A DNA stretch of 64,000 nucleotides from Paenibacillus chondroitinus NBRC 15376 (GCF_004000765.1 NZ_BILW01000004.1:248001-312000); one strand, 5' to 3'; positions 44,030 to 53,994 are shown, numbered from the stretch's first letter. Translations and numbers: made by a program. The notes: generated from the sequence alone by a model not told the origin.

Positions 44030-45511
44030 ATGCCTAAAATGTTTATTGCTTGCTGGATCGCATTGGTCTTATTTTTAACGGTCCCCTTTTCCGTTTTCGC
44101 TAAAGCAGAGGATGACCTCGCGAAAGAAGACGAGAATATTGTGCGTGCTATCCAAGCTGCAGAGAGCGGGAAGGTGGAAGAGGCTTCCAAACTGTTCGAT
44201 ACGTTTCAAATGAACTGGTTATCTTATGAAGGTGGCGTGAAGGAACGCTCGCTTGCAGCTTATCAGAAGATCGAGCAGGCGATGGGTGAGGTGTCCTTTC
44301 AAACGGTAAAGCAGCCCATCGATGAGCAAAAGCTTCTAACGGGCTTGAAAGAGCTTCACACGCTAAATAAGAACTTTATCGAAGGGAATTTGGATGCTTT
44401 TGGTCAAGCTCCTAAGGGCGATGGCCAAGTATCGGTTGCTGATTTGGTTGCACTTTTGGACAAAGCAGCCGCACAGTTAAAAGAGAACGATGTGGAAGGG
44501 GCTTCGGCCAGTATTCAGACGCTTCGAGATTCTTGGCTGCAGATAGAGGGGATTGTTCTTACACAGTCTTCCGCTGTTTATACATCCATGGAAAGAGACA
44601 TGGTCACAGCCTATGCACAGCTGTCTGCGTCGCCTGCTCAAGCCAATGAAGCTTCAGCAACGATTGCACGTATGCATGCAGATCTGAATCCGTTAGCTGC
44701 CAAAACCAGATACACCATGCTGGATGCAACGACGATATTGCTGCGAGAAGGACTGGAAGCTTTGCTAGTCGTTATTGCCCTGCTCGGGTTTCTAAATAAA
44801 TCGGGTCATAGTGATAAAAAACAATGGATTTGGTACGGGGTGCTCGGCGGACTATTGATAAGTATCGCTCTTGGCATCGTCGTTCAGCAGCTGTTCTCAG
44901 CTAGCGCTTTTGGCAATAACAACTTTTTAATTGCTGGATGCACTGGCATTTTCGCTGCGGTTATGCTGCTATATATGAGTTATTGGTTGCACAGCAAGTC
45001 AAGTATTTCGAACTGGCAGAAGTACATAAGAGATCAGAGCGTCAAAGCGCTAGCGACAGGGAGCTTGGTTTCATTAAGCTTGCTGGCTTTCCTGGCAGTA
45101 TTCCGCGAAGGCACGGAGACGGTTCTCTTCATGATCGGAATGGCATCCTCGATTTCATTGACCTCTTTGGTCAGCGGCATCGTCATTGGTGTAGTCATTC
45201 TGATTATTGTGGCATTCCTTATTTTAAAAGTCGGCTTGCGTATTCCGATGCGGCCTTTCTTCCTGGTTTCAAGCTTTTTCGTATTTTACCTGTGCTTCAA
45301 GTTTGCCGGTATGGGCGTCCACGGTCTACAGCTAGCCGGTTATCTGCCAGCTACGACGGCATCTTGGCTGCCAAGTTGGGATTTCGTTGCTCTTTATCCG
45401 ACATTAGAGAGTGCGATTCCTCAATTTATTCTTCTCATAGCGGCATTGTTCACCGTCATCTGGGAACACCTAAAACGGATTCAAAACAAAAATCGTACTG
45501 TCTATAAATAA
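44030..45511 (+). CDS. efeU: Iron permease EfeU (FTR1 family) with extracellular domain
   Basis: ATG 44030 follows AAGGAGGG; an in-frame start at 43994 lies before that site. The 493-residue protein has a signal peptide, an extracellular helical region (residues about 25-225) built of two similar units, and seven transmembrane helices with the two FTR1 iron motifs REGLE (239-243) and REGTE (359-363). It imports iron across the membrane, receiving it from EfeO after oxidation by EfeB. The extracellular units share a W-x2-[YI]-E-x2-V pattern with EfeO. First gene of efeUOB. Confidence 0.93.
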   Translation: MPKMFIACWIALVLFLTVPFSVFAKAEDDLAKEDENIVRAIQAAESGKVEEASKLFDTFQMNWLSYEGGVKERSLAAYQKIEQAMGEVSFQTVKQPIDEQKLLTGLKELHTLNKNFIEGNLDAFGQAPKGDGQVSVADLVALLDKAAAQLKENDVEGASASIQTLRDSWLQIEGIVLTQSSAVYTSMERDMVTAYAQLSASPAQANEASATIARMHADLNPLAAKTRYTMLDATTILLREGLEALLVVIALLGFLNKSGHSDKKQWIWYGVLGGLLISIALGIVVQQLFSASAFGNNNFLIAGCTGIFAAVMLLYMSYWLHSKSSISNWQKYIRDQSVKALATGSLVSLSLLAFLAVFREGTETVLFMIGMASSISLTSLVSGIVIGVVILIIVAFLILKVGLRIPMRPFFLVSSFFVFYLCFKFAGMGVHGLQLAGYLPATTASWLPSWDFVALYPTLESAIPQFILLIAALFTVIWEHLKRIQNKNRTVYK

Positions 45512-45539
45512 TTTTTTAATCGAAGAGGGGCACTCATTC

Positions 45540-46700
45540 ATGAAAAAGAAACTTATTATTTTAGCGGCAGCAACAACGCTAGTACTCGCAGGCTGCGGAA
45601 AAACGGAAACAACGGAAGTTACGAAAGTGCCTTTCAAGGAAGGATCCGCAGCGCTCCTAACAAGCATTGATCAACTAAAAGGCCAATTAGATGCCAATAA
45701 AATTAAAGATGCGAAGAAGTTGTCAACGCAATTGGAAGATCAATGGGCCAGCTTTGAGGACGAAGTGAAGCCGAAATTCCCGGAACTTTATTTTAAAGTG
45801 GAGAAATTTTTGATTCCTTTGGAAGCCGGTTTGAAACAAGACAAGTTGGATTATCCCACACTAACAGCACTTAACACGAACGTAAAAACAGCTATAACGG
45901 AGTTAACGACAGCTTTTACGGACAATAAAGGGGCAGTCAATAAAGATGTCATCGAGGCTTCCAAAGAGCTTCAAGAAGCAGCGAAAGCTTATAATAAATA
46001 TGTACAAGATCAAGGGAAACAACTTGTCACTGTATTGGAACAGTTTGATGCAGCAGTGAAAAGCGGCGATTTGAAAAAAGCGCAGGAAGCTTATGGACAG
46101 TCCCGTATGCCGTATGAAAGAATTGAACCAATCATTGAGACATTCAGCGAGTTGGACGGCGTGATGGATGCTCGTGTGGATGATTTCAAGAACGAAAAAG
46201 ATCCGGCATTTACAGGTTATCACCGAATTGAGCACTTGCTTTTTGTGAAAAAGAATGTAAAAGATGCTGAACCATTCTCTGCCCGATTACTGGAAGACGG
46301 CAAGAAAATGCAGCAGGCAATCGCAGCTACAACAATCGAACCTTCAGACTTTATCGCTGGTGTTGGGGAATTGATGGAGGAAGCGCAGTCCAGTAAAATT
46401 ACAGGTGAAGAAGAACGCTGGAGCGGGGCTACCGTGCCTGTTATCCGGGCGAATGTTGAAGGCGCTCAAGCGATTTATGATCTTGTCAAAGGTGAATTGA
46501 AGAAGAAAGATGCAGCCTTAGATGAGAAAATTTCAAAAAGCTTGGCAGCTGTCATAGATACGATGAACACACTGTCGCCAGTTGGACCAACGTGGAACGA
46601 TTTTGGAAAACTGGATCAAGCCAAACAAGTTGATTTGAAAAATAAATTGGAAGCTTTGGCAGAGCCTCTGGTAAAAATGCCGGGAACGTTAAGTAAATAA
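45540..46700 (+). CDS. efeO: Iron-binding lipoprotein EfeO (M75 domain)
   Basis: The 386-residue product has a lipoprotein signal with lipobox VLAGC, an N-terminal helical domain (about 30-130) and a C-terminal imelysin/M75 domain (about 140-386) with H228-x-x-E231 in GYHRIEHLLF. No cupredoxin domain is visible at the N-terminus. Instead there is a helical unit containing DQWASFEDEVKPKF that resembles the EfeU extracellular units. It binds iron outside the membrane and hands it to EfeU. Second gene of efeUOB. Confidence 0.9.
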   Translation: MKKKLIILAAATTLVLAGCGKTETTEVTKVPFKEGSAALLTSIDQLKGQLDANKIKDAKKLSTQLEDQWASFEDEVKPKFPELYFKVEKFLIPLEAGLKQDKLDYPTLTALNTNVKTAITELTTAFTDNKGAVNKDVIEASKELQEAAKAYNKYVQDQGKQLVTVLEQFDAAVKSGDLKKAQEAYGQSRMPYERIEPIIETFSELDGVMDARVDDFKNEKDPAFTGYHRIEHLLFVKKNVKDAEPFSARLLEDGKKMQQAIAATTIEPSDFIAGVGELMEEAQSSKITGEEERWSGATVPVIRANVEGAQAIYDLVKGELKKKDAALDEKISKSLAAVIDTMNTLSPVGPTWNDFGKLDQAKQVDLKNKLEALAEPLVKMPGTLSK

Positions 46701-46723
46701 ACGAGCGGAAAGGAGAAGCGGCA

Positions 46724-47995
46724 ATGGCGGATAAAATGAATCGCAGAGCTTTTTTGGGGATGACTGCGGCAGGAGCAGCGGGAATCGTGCTCGGTGATTT
46801 GCTGGGGAAAGCGCAAGGAGCGGTTCCTAATGCGGCAGAGGCTAATGTTAACAAAGCCAATGTTGAGAGTGAAACGATCTCTTTCTATGGCACTCATCAA
46901 ACGGGTGTCGTGACGCCTGCTCAGAACTTTGCCAATGTGGCGGCTTTCGATGTTACGACTGAGAATGTGCAGGAGCTTAAGGAGCTCCTGCAGCATTGGA
47001 CCGAAATGGCAGCTACGCTTATGGCGGGTAAACCGCTGGCAGCCGAGCCTCAAGAGGCTAAATTTCCTCCAACGGATACAGGGGAGCAGATAGGGTTAGA
47101 TACGGGGAAATTGACGATTACTTTCGCGGTAGGCGCCTCACTTTTCGAAAAGGAAGGGGTCGATCGATTCGGACTTCGTTCACGTAAACCTTCGGGTTTA
47201 ACGGAGATGCCGATCTTTCATAAAGACTCCTTGCAGGATCAATTAACCCATGGCGATATCTTGATTCAGGCTTGTTCGGATGATCCGATGGTTTGTTTTC
47301 ATGCTATTCGGAATTTAGCCAAGGCTGCACGTGGGGTTGCTCATTTGCGCTGGCAGCAAACCGGACAGTTAGGCATCAAAGCGCAAGGAACCAAGCGCAA
47401 TCTGTTTGGTTTCAAGGATGGCACGAATAATCCGGCTTTGAACGATGAGACATTTATGAAAAATAACGTTTGGGCAGATAGTTCTGATGGTGCCTCCTGG
47501 TTTGCCGGTGGCACTTACATGGTCGTGCGCCGCATTCAAATGCGAATTGAAACTTGGGATCAACAAACGTACGCTGCTCAAGAGGACATTATAGGTCGTC
47601 AAAAAGTTTCCGGGGCACCGCTGGATGGCCAAAAGGAAATGGATCAGCCTAATTTCCAAGGAGATGCCGAAGGCAAATTTACACCACTGGATTCCCACAT
47701 TCGCCTCTCGAATCCGCGCACAGGCGAGAATTCCGAACGTGAACGTATTTTGCGAAGAGGCTATAATTTCATGGAGAACCTCGACAGCGTAGGACGCTTA
47801 AGTGCCGGTTTGCTGTTCGTATGTTTCAATCGGAACATTCAGACGCAGTTTGAATCGATTCAGAAAAGGTTGACGAATCCGAAGCTTCCCGATCAAATGT
47901 TAGCTTATACGGATACGACAGGCGGCGGTTATTTCGCCGTGCTTCCCGGGGTTCCTTCAAAAGGCTCATATTTAGGTCAAAGTTTATTTGCGTAA
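46724..47995 (+). CDS. efeB: Deferrochelatase/peroxidase EfeB (Dyp type)
   Basis: The 423-residue haem enzyme has a twin-arginine signal (MNRRAFLGMTAAGAAG, Arg7-Arg8), so it should be exported folded with haem by the Tat system. GFKDGTNNP holds the Dyp motif GxxDG with D232; a haem-ligand His is expected further on (DSHIR region), and ILRRGYNF is also typical. It oxidises ferrous iron or releases iron from haem for EfeO/EfeU. AAAGGAG precedes the ATG. Last gene of efeUOB. Confidence 0.92.
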   Translation: MADKMNRRAFLGMTAAGAAGIVLGDLLGKAQGAVPNAAEANVNKANVESETISFYGTHQTGVVTPAQNFANVAAFDVTTENVQELKELLQHWTEMAATLMAGKPLAAEPQEAKFPPTDTGEQIGLDTGKLTITFAVGASLFEKEGVDRFGLRSRKPSGLTEMPIFHKDSLQDQLTHGDILIQACSDDPMVCFHAIRNLAKAARGVAHLRWQQTGQLGIKAQGTKRNLFGFKDGTNNPALNDETFMKNNVWADSSDGASWFAGGTYMVVRRIQMRIETWDQQTYAAQEDIIGRQKVSGAPLDGQKEMDQPNFQGDAEGKFTPLDSHIRLSNPRTGENSERERILRRGYNFMENLDSVGRLSAGLLFVCFNRNIQTQFESIQKRLTNPKLPDQMLAYTDTTGGGYFAVLPGVPSKGSYLGQSLFA

Positions 47996-48010
47996 CATTT
48001 GTGGAAAGAT

Positions 48011-48041
48011 ACCGGAAGGCCACGTGCCTTTCGGTTTTTTT
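48011..48041 (+). terminator. Terminator of efeUOB
   Basis: ACCGGAAGGC, loop CACGT and GCCTTTCGGT form a ten-base stem with one G-T pairing, followed by seven T. Confidence 0.85.
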
Positions 48042-48178
48042 GATTATCATGGCTATAATTGAATTTTCCTTCGCAGTAAATTGACTTTCCCAAGCATTTC
48101 CTACACAATGATGAAGGAATCTGCCGATTTTAGTGGATTTCAATCGTGATAGTGCAAGGTAAAGGAGAACAATTACTT

Positions 48179-49507
48179 ATGAAAACAACTTCACATATGG
48201 TTGAAAAAGAAATTGATGACCGTGCTGTGCTTGTAAGTCTGGTCACACAGAAGCAGAAGCGTAATGAAGCGATTGCTGAGTATTCGCTGCAGGAGCTCGT
48301 GAAACTGGCTGAAACCGCCGGTGTGCAGGTTTTGGAAACGATGACGCAGAACAAAGAGACGAAGGATAGTAAATGGTTCATTGGTAAAGGGAAAGTGGAT
48401 GAACTCAGAGCAATGTTGGAAGAGCTGGGAGGCAACACGGCGATATTTGATCAAGAGTTATCGGGCGCTCAAGTCCGTAATTTGGAAGCGGCCCTCGATG
48501 TCAAAATCATTGATCGTACACAGCTTATTCTAGATATATTCGCGCAGCGTGCGAAGACGCGAGAAGGTATTATCCAGGTTGAGCTGGCACAACTCAGCTA
48601 TTTGCTTCCTAGGCTTTCCGGCCAAGGGAAGAATCTTTCCAGGCTGGGCGGCGGTATCGGTACGAGAGGGCCCGGGGAATCCAAGCTGGAGACAGATCGC
48701 CGGCATATCCGGGGGCGTATCGACGAGTTGAAGGCGCAGCTTGAAGAGGTCGTTCGACATCGTACGCTGCACCGGGAGCGCAGGAAGAAAACCGGTGTGT
48801 TTCAGGTTGCCCTGGTCGGTTATACGAATGCCGGCAAATCAACCTTATTGAAACAATTGACGCAAGCAGACGTCTATATTGAGAATCAGCTTTTTGCTAC
48901 TCTAGACCCGACATCACGGACGATGGAACTGCCAAGTGGCAAAGAGATCGTTCTTACAGATACCGTAGGTTTTATTCAAAACCTGCCGCATGATCTTGTA
49001 GCTTCATTCCGTGCTACATTGGAAGAAGCTAATGAAGCGGATCTCATTCTTCATGTCGTCGACAGCTCGACAGATATGCGCAATGAGCAGATGCGCGTCG
49101 TAGGCGAGGTGCTTCAGGAGCTTGGCGCTCATCAGAAGGAACAGCTTACGATTTTCAACAAAATCGATGCTTGTTCTCAGGAAGAGCGGGAAATGCTGAC
49201 GACTGAAGGAGAGTTTCTGAAGATCAGCGCCTTCAATCAAGAGGATTTGGAACGTCTGCGGCTTGCTATTCAAGAAAAGCTGATGGGAGAGAGCAAAGAG
49301 TTTCGTATCCCTGCTAATAAAGGAGATGTTATCTCTTTGATGTACCGAATCGGCGATGTTCTTGAGACGGATGTGGACGGCGAGGATATGGTATTTAAAG
49401 TCCGTGTTAACAAAGATGATTATGTAAAAGTAGCTTATCAGTTGGTCGCGTATGACCAGCAAGCGAAGCAAGGGCAGCAAGAGGACAGCGAGGGAGAGAT
49501 TTATTAA
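48179..49507 (+). CDS. hflX: GTPase HflX
   Basis: ATG 48179 lies after AAAGGAGAAC; an upstream in-frame start at 48146 precedes that site. The 442-residue protein has the HflX N-terminal domain (NKETKDSKWFIGKGKVDEL, IIDRTQLILDIFAQRAKTREG), the glycine-rich linker LSRLGGGIGTRGPGE, and a G domain with GYTNAGKST, DTVGFI and NKID. It splits stalled ribosomes under stress. The next gene starts two bases after its stop, as in the B. subtilis ynbA-ynbB pair. Confidence 0.96.
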   Translation: MKTTSHMVEKEIDDRAVLVSLVTQKQKRNEAIAEYSLQELVKLAETAGVQVLETMTQNKETKDSKWFIGKGKVDELRAMLEELGGNTAIFDQELSGAQVRNLEAALDVKIIDRTQLILDIFAQRAKTREGIIQVELAQLSYLLPRLSGQGKNLSRLGGGIGTRGPGESKLETDRRHIRGRIDELKAQLEEVVRHRTLHRERRKKTGVFQVALVGYTNAGKSTLLKQLTQADVYIENQLFATLDPTSRTMELPSGKEIVLTDTVGFIQNLPHDLVASFRATLEEANEADLILHVVDSSTDMRNEQMRVVGEVLQELGAHQKEQLTIFNKIDACSQEEREMLTTEGEFLKISAFNQEDLERLRLAIQEKLMGESKEFRIPANKGDVISLMYRIGDVLETDVDGEDMVFKVRVNKDDYVKVAYQLVAYDQQAKQGQQEDSEGEIY

Positions 49508-49509
49508 TC

Positions 49510-50760
49510 ATGCAATTTGGGGATAAAGTCATGTCGTTGATGGAAAGTGCTGAACGCCAAGTCGAAAGCGCTTTTCGTCACATTGAAAAAACAATCGATC
49601 TGAATCAATGGAAAGTGATCAGCGCTTTTCAGAAACATAAAGTAAGTGATTACCATTTCGCCTCCTCCACCGGCTATGGGTACAATGATCGCGGCAGAGA
49701 GGTGCTCGATCTTGTGTATGCGGATAGCTTTGGGGCAGAGGCAGCGCTGGTTCGTCCGCATTTCGTGTCAGGAACGCACACAATTGGGACAGCTTTGTTC
49801 GGTGTGCTTCGACCAGGCGAACATCTACTTTACATCACAGGGAAGCCCTATGACACCTTGCATAAGGTGATTGGCAAACCCGGCGACGGCACAGGCTCGC
49901 TGCAGGACTTCGGCATAGGCTATGATGAGGTAGCCTTGCTGGAGGACGGATCGCCCGACTGGGCGGCTATCGCAGCTGCTATTCAGCCGAACACGAAGGT
50001 GATCGGCATCCAACGCTCGCGCGGCTACTCGTGGCGGCCGTCGTTCACAATCGAACAAATCGGAGAGATGGTCCGATTTGTCAAAGAAGTAAACCCTAAT
50101 CTTATCGTTTTCGTCGATAATTGCTATGGGGAGTTCACCGAGCTGCAGGAGCCGACACAGGTTGGTGTCGATCTGATGGCTGGCTCACTGATCAAAAACC
50201 CCGGAGGCGGCATAGCCCCATCCGGCGGCTACATAGCCGGGCGGCAGGATCTCGTGGACCTCGCCGCCTATCGATTGACCGCCCCTGGCATTGGGGGCGA
50301 GGTCGGGGCCATGCTCGGTGCTACGCGAGCCATGTTTCAGGGGCTTTTCCTTGCCCCGCATCTCGTCGGGCAAGCGGTTAAGGGCTCGGTGTTCGCTAGT
50401 GCCGTATTCGAACAGCTGGGCTTCGAGAGCCATCCGCGTTGGGACGCGCAGCGGACGGATTTAATCCAAGCGATCCGCTTCACGTCGGCGGATCACTTGA
50501 TCACGTTCGTGCAGGGCATCCAGAAAGCGGCTGCCGTGGATTCGCACGTGGTGCCCGAGCCGTGGGATATGCCCGGCTATGAGCATCCCGTCATTATGGC
50601 GGCCGGGACCTTCATCCAGGGCGGCAGCCTGGAGCTGTCCGCCGATGCTCCGATTCGCGAGCCGTTCATCGCGTATATGCAGGGAGGACTTACCTATTCA
50701 CATTGTAAGTTAGGGGTGCTTACGGCAATCCAACATATGGTAGACAAGGGATTGCTTTGA
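49510..50760 (+). CDS. PLP-dependent methionine gamma-lyase family protein (YnbB-like)
   Basis: The 416-residue protein matches the aluminium-resistance/Met-gamma-lyase family: ASSTGYGYNDRGRE, YADSFGAEAALVRPHFVSGTH, VIGIQRSRGYSWRPS and the PLP-lysine region MAGSLIKNPGGGIAPSGGYIAG. It likely cleaves or transforms a sulfur amino acid; the actual reaction in Bacilli is unproven. It is coupled with hflX (two-base gap). Bases about 50190-50670 are noticeably GC-rich. Confidence 0.9.
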   Translation: MQFGDKVMSLMESAERQVESAFRHIEKTIDLNQWKVISAFQKHKVSDYHFASSTGYGYNDRGREVLDLVYADSFGAEAALVRPHFVSGTHTIGTALFGVLRPGEHLLYITGKPYDTLHKVIGKPGDGTGSLQDFGIGYDEVALLEDGSPDWAAIAAAIQPNTKVIGIQRSRGYSWRPSFTIEQIGEMVRFVKEVNPNLIVFVDNCYGEFTELQEPTQVGVDLMAGSLIKNPGGGIAPSGGYIAGRQDLVDLAAYRLTAPGIGGEVGAMLGATRAMFQGLFLAPHLVGQAVKGSVFASAVFEQLGFESHPRWDAQRTDLIQAIRFTSADHLITFVQGIQKAAAVDSHVVPEPWDMPGYEHPVIMAAGTFIQGGSLELSADAPIREPFIAYMQGGLTYSHCKLGVLTAIQHMVDKGLL

Positions 50761-50770
50761 AAAATAAGAC

Positions 50771-50820
50771 TGTGAACAAACCTTACACTCCTTGACACGT
50801 TTTTGTTACTTAGGTACAAT
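50771..50820 (+). promoter_or_regulatory. GlnR operator and glnRA promoter
   Basis: TGTGAACAAACCTTACA at 50771-50787 fits the GlnR/TnrA consensus TGTNA-N7-TNACA exactly. Immediately after come TTGACA (50792-50797), 17 bases and TACAAT (50815-50820). This is the expected autoregulated, nitrogen-responsive promoter of glnRA. Confidence 0.85.
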
Positions 50821-50856
50821 ATAGGAGAGGTACTTAACTTTGCAGGAGTGATTAGC

Positions 50857-51267
50857 ATGAGTGATGAAATACGTAGAAATATGGCGTTATTCCCTATCGG
50901 GATCGTCATGAAGCTGACAGATCTAACCGCACGACAAATTCGATATTACGAGCAGCATGAGCTTATTATTCCAGCCAGAACTGGCGGCAATCAACGACTC
51001 TATTCCTTTAATGATGTTGAACGATTACTTGAAATTAAAGATTTGATTGAAAAAGGCGTGAACATCGCAGGGATCAAGCAGGTGCTCATCCCAGTCGATA
51101 AAGATTCGGAAGACGCTACGATTTTGAACGAGCATACGGAAGTTAAGCGTAAGGAACTAACCGACTCCCAACTGCACAAAATGCTTAAACAGCAGTTGAT
51201 TGGCGGGGGCAAGCGTCCGGATCAGGTTTCCCTCATCCAAGGACAGCTTTCCCGGTTTTATAAATAA
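50857..51267 (+). CDS. glnR: MerR-family nitrogen regulator GlnR
   Basis: ATG 50857 follows AGGAG; the in-frame ATG at 50803 lies inside the promoter, between -35 and -10. The 136-residue protein has the MerR helix-turn-helix (KLTDLTARQIRYYEQHELIIPARTGGNQRLYSFNDVE, written here as one region at about residues 19-55) and a short C-terminal tail that senses feedback-inhibited glutamine synthetase. It represses glnRA when nitrogen is plentiful. glnA follows in the same operon. Confidence 0.95.
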   Translation: MSDEIRRNMALFPIGIVMKLTDLTARQIRYYEQHELIIPARTGGNQRLYSFNDVERLLEIKDLIEKGVNIAGIKQVLIPVDKDSEDATILNEHTEVKRKELTDSQLHKMLKQQLIGGGKRPDQVSLIQGQLSRFYK

Positions 51268-51305
51268 CACTCCGTAAGCGCTTGTAAAATGAGAGGAGAA
51301 TGAAC

Positions 51306-52646
51306 GTGACTTACAACAACAACTATACCAAAGAAGATATTTTGCGCATTGCTAAAGAACAGAATGTTCGCTTCATTCGCTTGCAATTTACGGATTTGAT
51401 GGGAAGTATCAAGAACGTTGAGATTCCTTTCAGCCAACTTGAAAAAGCGTTGGACAACAAAATGATGTTTGACGGTTCTTCCATCGAAGGTTATGTGCGG
51501 ATTGAAGAATCAGATATGTACCTGTACCCTGATTTGGATACATGGGTTATTTTCCCTTGGGTAACGGAAAGCAAAGTGGCTCGCTTGATCTGCGATATCT
51601 ACATGCCGGATGGGCGTCCATTCCCGGGTGATCCTCGCGCTATCTTGAAAACAGCGCTGAAGCAAGCGGAAGAGCTTGGCTACACAGCGATGAATGTTGG
51701 TCCTGAACCGGAGTTCTTCTTGTTCAAAACCGATGAGAAAGGCAATCCAACGACAGAACTGAACGATCAAGGCGGATACTTTGATTTGGCTCCGATGGAT
51801 CTTGGTGAAAACTGCCGTCGCGATATCGTGCTAACGCTGGAAGAAATGGGCTTTGAGATTGAAGCGTCTCACCACGAAGTAGCTCCTGGTCAACACGAAA
51901 TCGATTTCAAATATGCGGATGCGATTAAAGCGGCCGATCAAATTCAAACGTTTAAACTCGTTGTTAAAACGGTTGCCAGACAGCATGGTCTGCATGCTTC
52001 CTTTATGCCTAAGCCACTGTTCGGCATGAATGGTTCTGGTATGCACTGTCACCAATCCTTGTTCAAAGGTGAAACCAACGCATTTTACGATGAGTCAGAT
52101 AAGTTAGGTTTAAGTAATGTTGCAAGACATTATATGGCAGGTGTACTTCGCCATGCCCGTTCCTTTGCAGCGATTACGAACCCGACGGTTAACTCCTATA
52201 AACGTCTCGTACCTGGCTACGAAGCACCTTGTTACGTCGCATGGTCTGCGAGCAACCGCAGTCCGATGATTCGTATCCCGGCTTCCCGCGGCTTAAGCAC
52301 GCGCGTTGAAGTTCGTAATCCGGATCCAGCGGCGAACCCATACTTGGCGCTTGCTGTTATGCTTGCAGCTGGTTTGGACGGCATCAAAAACAAAATGCAG
52401 CTGCCTCCTCCAACGGATCGCAACATTTATGTGATGACAGAAGAGGAGAGAGAAAGCCAAGGCATCCCAAGCTTGCCACTCAACTTGAAACAAGCTTTGG
52501 ACGAGCTGCTGCGCGACGATGTGATCTGCGATACGCTCGGCGAGCATGCTTTAGCACATTTCTATGAGCTCAAAGAGATCGAGTGGGATATGTACCGCAC
52601 ACAGGTTCACCAATGGGAAAGAGATCAATATCTATCCCTGTACTAA
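51306..52646 (+). CDS. glnA: Glutamine synthetase type I
   Basis: GTG 51306 is seven bases after GAGGAG, while ATG 51300 is too close to that site. The 446-residue enzyme has [24 protein letters not shown], the ATP-binding [31 protein letters not shown] and the C-terminal region of the short GSI-alpha type without the adenylylation tyrosine loop. It makes glutamine from glutamate, ammonia and ATP and, in Bacilli, also signals to GlnR. Confidence 0.97.
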   Translation: MTYNNNYTKEDILRIAKEQNVRFIRLQFTDLMGSIKNVEIPFSQLEKALDNKMMFDGSSIEGYVRIEESDMYLYPDLDTWVIFPWVTESKVARLICDIYMPDGRPFPGDPRAILKTALKQAEELGYTAMNVGPEPEFFLFKTDEKGNPTTELNDQGGYFDLAPMDLGENCRRDIVLTLEEMGFEIEASHHEVAPGQHEIDFKYADAIKAADQIQTFKLVVKTVARQHGLHASFMPKPLFGMNGSGMHCHQSLFKGETNAFYDESDKLGLSNVARHYMAGVLRHARSFAAITNPTVNSYKRLVPGYEAPCYVAWSASNRSPMIRIPASRGLSTRVEVRNPDPAANPYLALAVMLAAGLDGIKNKMQLPPPTDRNIYVMTEEERESQGIPSLPLNLKQALDELLRDDVICDTLGEHALAHFYELKEIEWDMYRTQVHQWERDQYLSLY

Positions 52647-52679
52647 GATCATCAGCAATATTTGAAAATTAGATAAGAT

Positions 52680-52723
52680 AGCCCGTCATGATTCAGGCAC
52701 GACCTGAACTGATGGGCTTTTTC
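52680..52723 (+). terminator. Terminator of glnRA
   Basis: AGCCCGTCA pairs with TGATGGGCT, with an inner TTCAGG/CCTGAA stem, followed by a T-run. Confidence 0.85.
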
Positions 52724-52745
52724 ATACGAAGGAGCAGGAACTCAT

Positions 52746-53984
52746 ATGGATAACTTTTTTGTCAACTTAGAGAAATATGCGGAATTAGTGGTTAAAATTG
52801 GCGTTAATTTGACCAAAGGTCAAGACCTAATGATCGAGTCGCCGATCGAATGCTTGGACTTGACGCGCCTCATTGTTAAGAAAGCCTATGAAGCTGGAGC
52901 GAACTATGTACAGGTGAACTGGCAGGATGACTTCCTGACGCGTGCACGCTTAGAGACGGCTAACGATGATGCGCTTGACTACTACCCGGTGTGGTACACG
53001 GATATGCTGGAACGTTTTGTTGAAAATGGCGGCGCACTTCTGAATATTAAGGTGCCGGATCCTGATTTGTACGCGGGCATTGACCCTGGTGTGATTTCCA
53101 GAGCTTCCAAAGCGATGGCGACCGCACGTTCCAAGTATCAAAAATATGTAAGAACGAGCACGTTCAGCTGGTGCTTAATTAAGGCTCCGACTGCTGCTTG
53201 GGCTTCCAAAGTATACGCGGATCTTCCTGAAGAAGAGCGGATGGATGCGATGTGGGATGCTATTTTCCGGTTTAATCGCGTGTATGAAAATGATCCGGTA
53301 AGCGCATGGCGTGCACATATTGAGCAATTGAAGCGCGTTCGCAAGGTGCTGAACGATAAACAATATGCGGCGTTGCAATACCGGGCTGCAGGGACTGATT
53401 TGCGCGTAGAGCTGCCGGATGGCCACATTTGGCTAGGCGGGGATAAAGCGAATGCAAGAGGGATTCGTTTTGTTGCGAATATGCCGACGGAAGAAGTATT
53501 TACGATGCCCAAACGGACTGGTGTTAACGGGACGGTAACAAGCACCATGCCACTGAATGTGAATGGCGCATTGGTGGATAAGTTTTCGTTCAAGTTCGAA
53601 GACGGGAAGGTCGTAGATTATAAGGCAGAGGTCGGCCATGAGCATTTGACCAGATTATTGGAAATGGACGAAGGAGCTCGCTATTTAGGCGAAGTCGCGC
53701 TTGTTCCTTATGATTCTCCGATATCGAATCTAAAAAGGATTTTTTACAATACAGGCATTGATGAAAATGCTTCCTGTCACCTTGCTTTGGGCAGCTGTTA
53801 TCCGATCAATATGAAGGATGGGGCTTCTTTGTCCAACGAGGAGTTGAAAGTAAGAGGAGGGAACACAAGTCTGATCCACGTGGATTTCATGATCGGGACG
53901 GCTGATCTTGAGATTGACGGTGTGCTTCAGGATGGCAGTCTGGAACCTATTTTCCGTCAGGGGAATTGGGCGCTTGCGTTTTGA
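52746..53984 (+). CDS. Aminopeptidase M29 family (AmpS/PepS)
   Basis: The 412-residue protein has the M29 features: N-terminal NLEKYAELVVKIGVNLTKGQ, central GTDLRVELPDGHIWLGG, NMPTEEVFTMPKRTGVNGTV with the first metal Glu, and the C-terminal HLALGSCYPI and HVDFMIGTADLEIDG with His and Asp ligands. It is a metal-dependent cytoplasmic aminopeptidase. GAAGGAG precedes the ATG and a terminator follows, so it is a single-gene unit. Confidence 0.95.
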   Translation: MDNFFVNLEKYAELVVKIGVNLTKGQDLMIESPIECLDLTRLIVKKAYEAGANYVQVNWQDDFLTRARLETANDDALDYYPVWYTDMLERFVENGGALLNIKVPDPDLYAGIDPGVISRASKAMATARSKYQKYVRTSTFSWCLIKAPTAAWASKVYADLPEEERMDAMWDAIFRFNRVYENDPVSAWRAHIEQLKRVRKVLNDKQYAALQYRAAGTDLRVELPDGHIWLGGDKANARGIRFVANMPTEEVFTMPKRTGVNGTVTSTMPLNVNGALVDKFSFKFEDGKVVDYKAEVGHEHLTRLLEMDEGARYLGEVALVPYDSPISNLKRIFYNTGIDENASCHLALGSCYPINMKDGASLSNEELKVRGGNTSLIHVDFMIGTADLEIDGVLQDGSLEPIFRQGNWALAF

Positions 53985-53994
53985 TTCGTAAGAA

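Noticed and set aside
48041..48050. TGATTATCA-like half Fur site after efeB
   Set aside because: Only one half of the palindrome is present; the other half is the T-run of the terminator.
50803..50818. Second GlnR site, TGTTA...TACA, in the glnRA promoter
   Set aside because: The gap between half sites is too short (about five bases where seven are needed); it overlaps the -10 region by chance.
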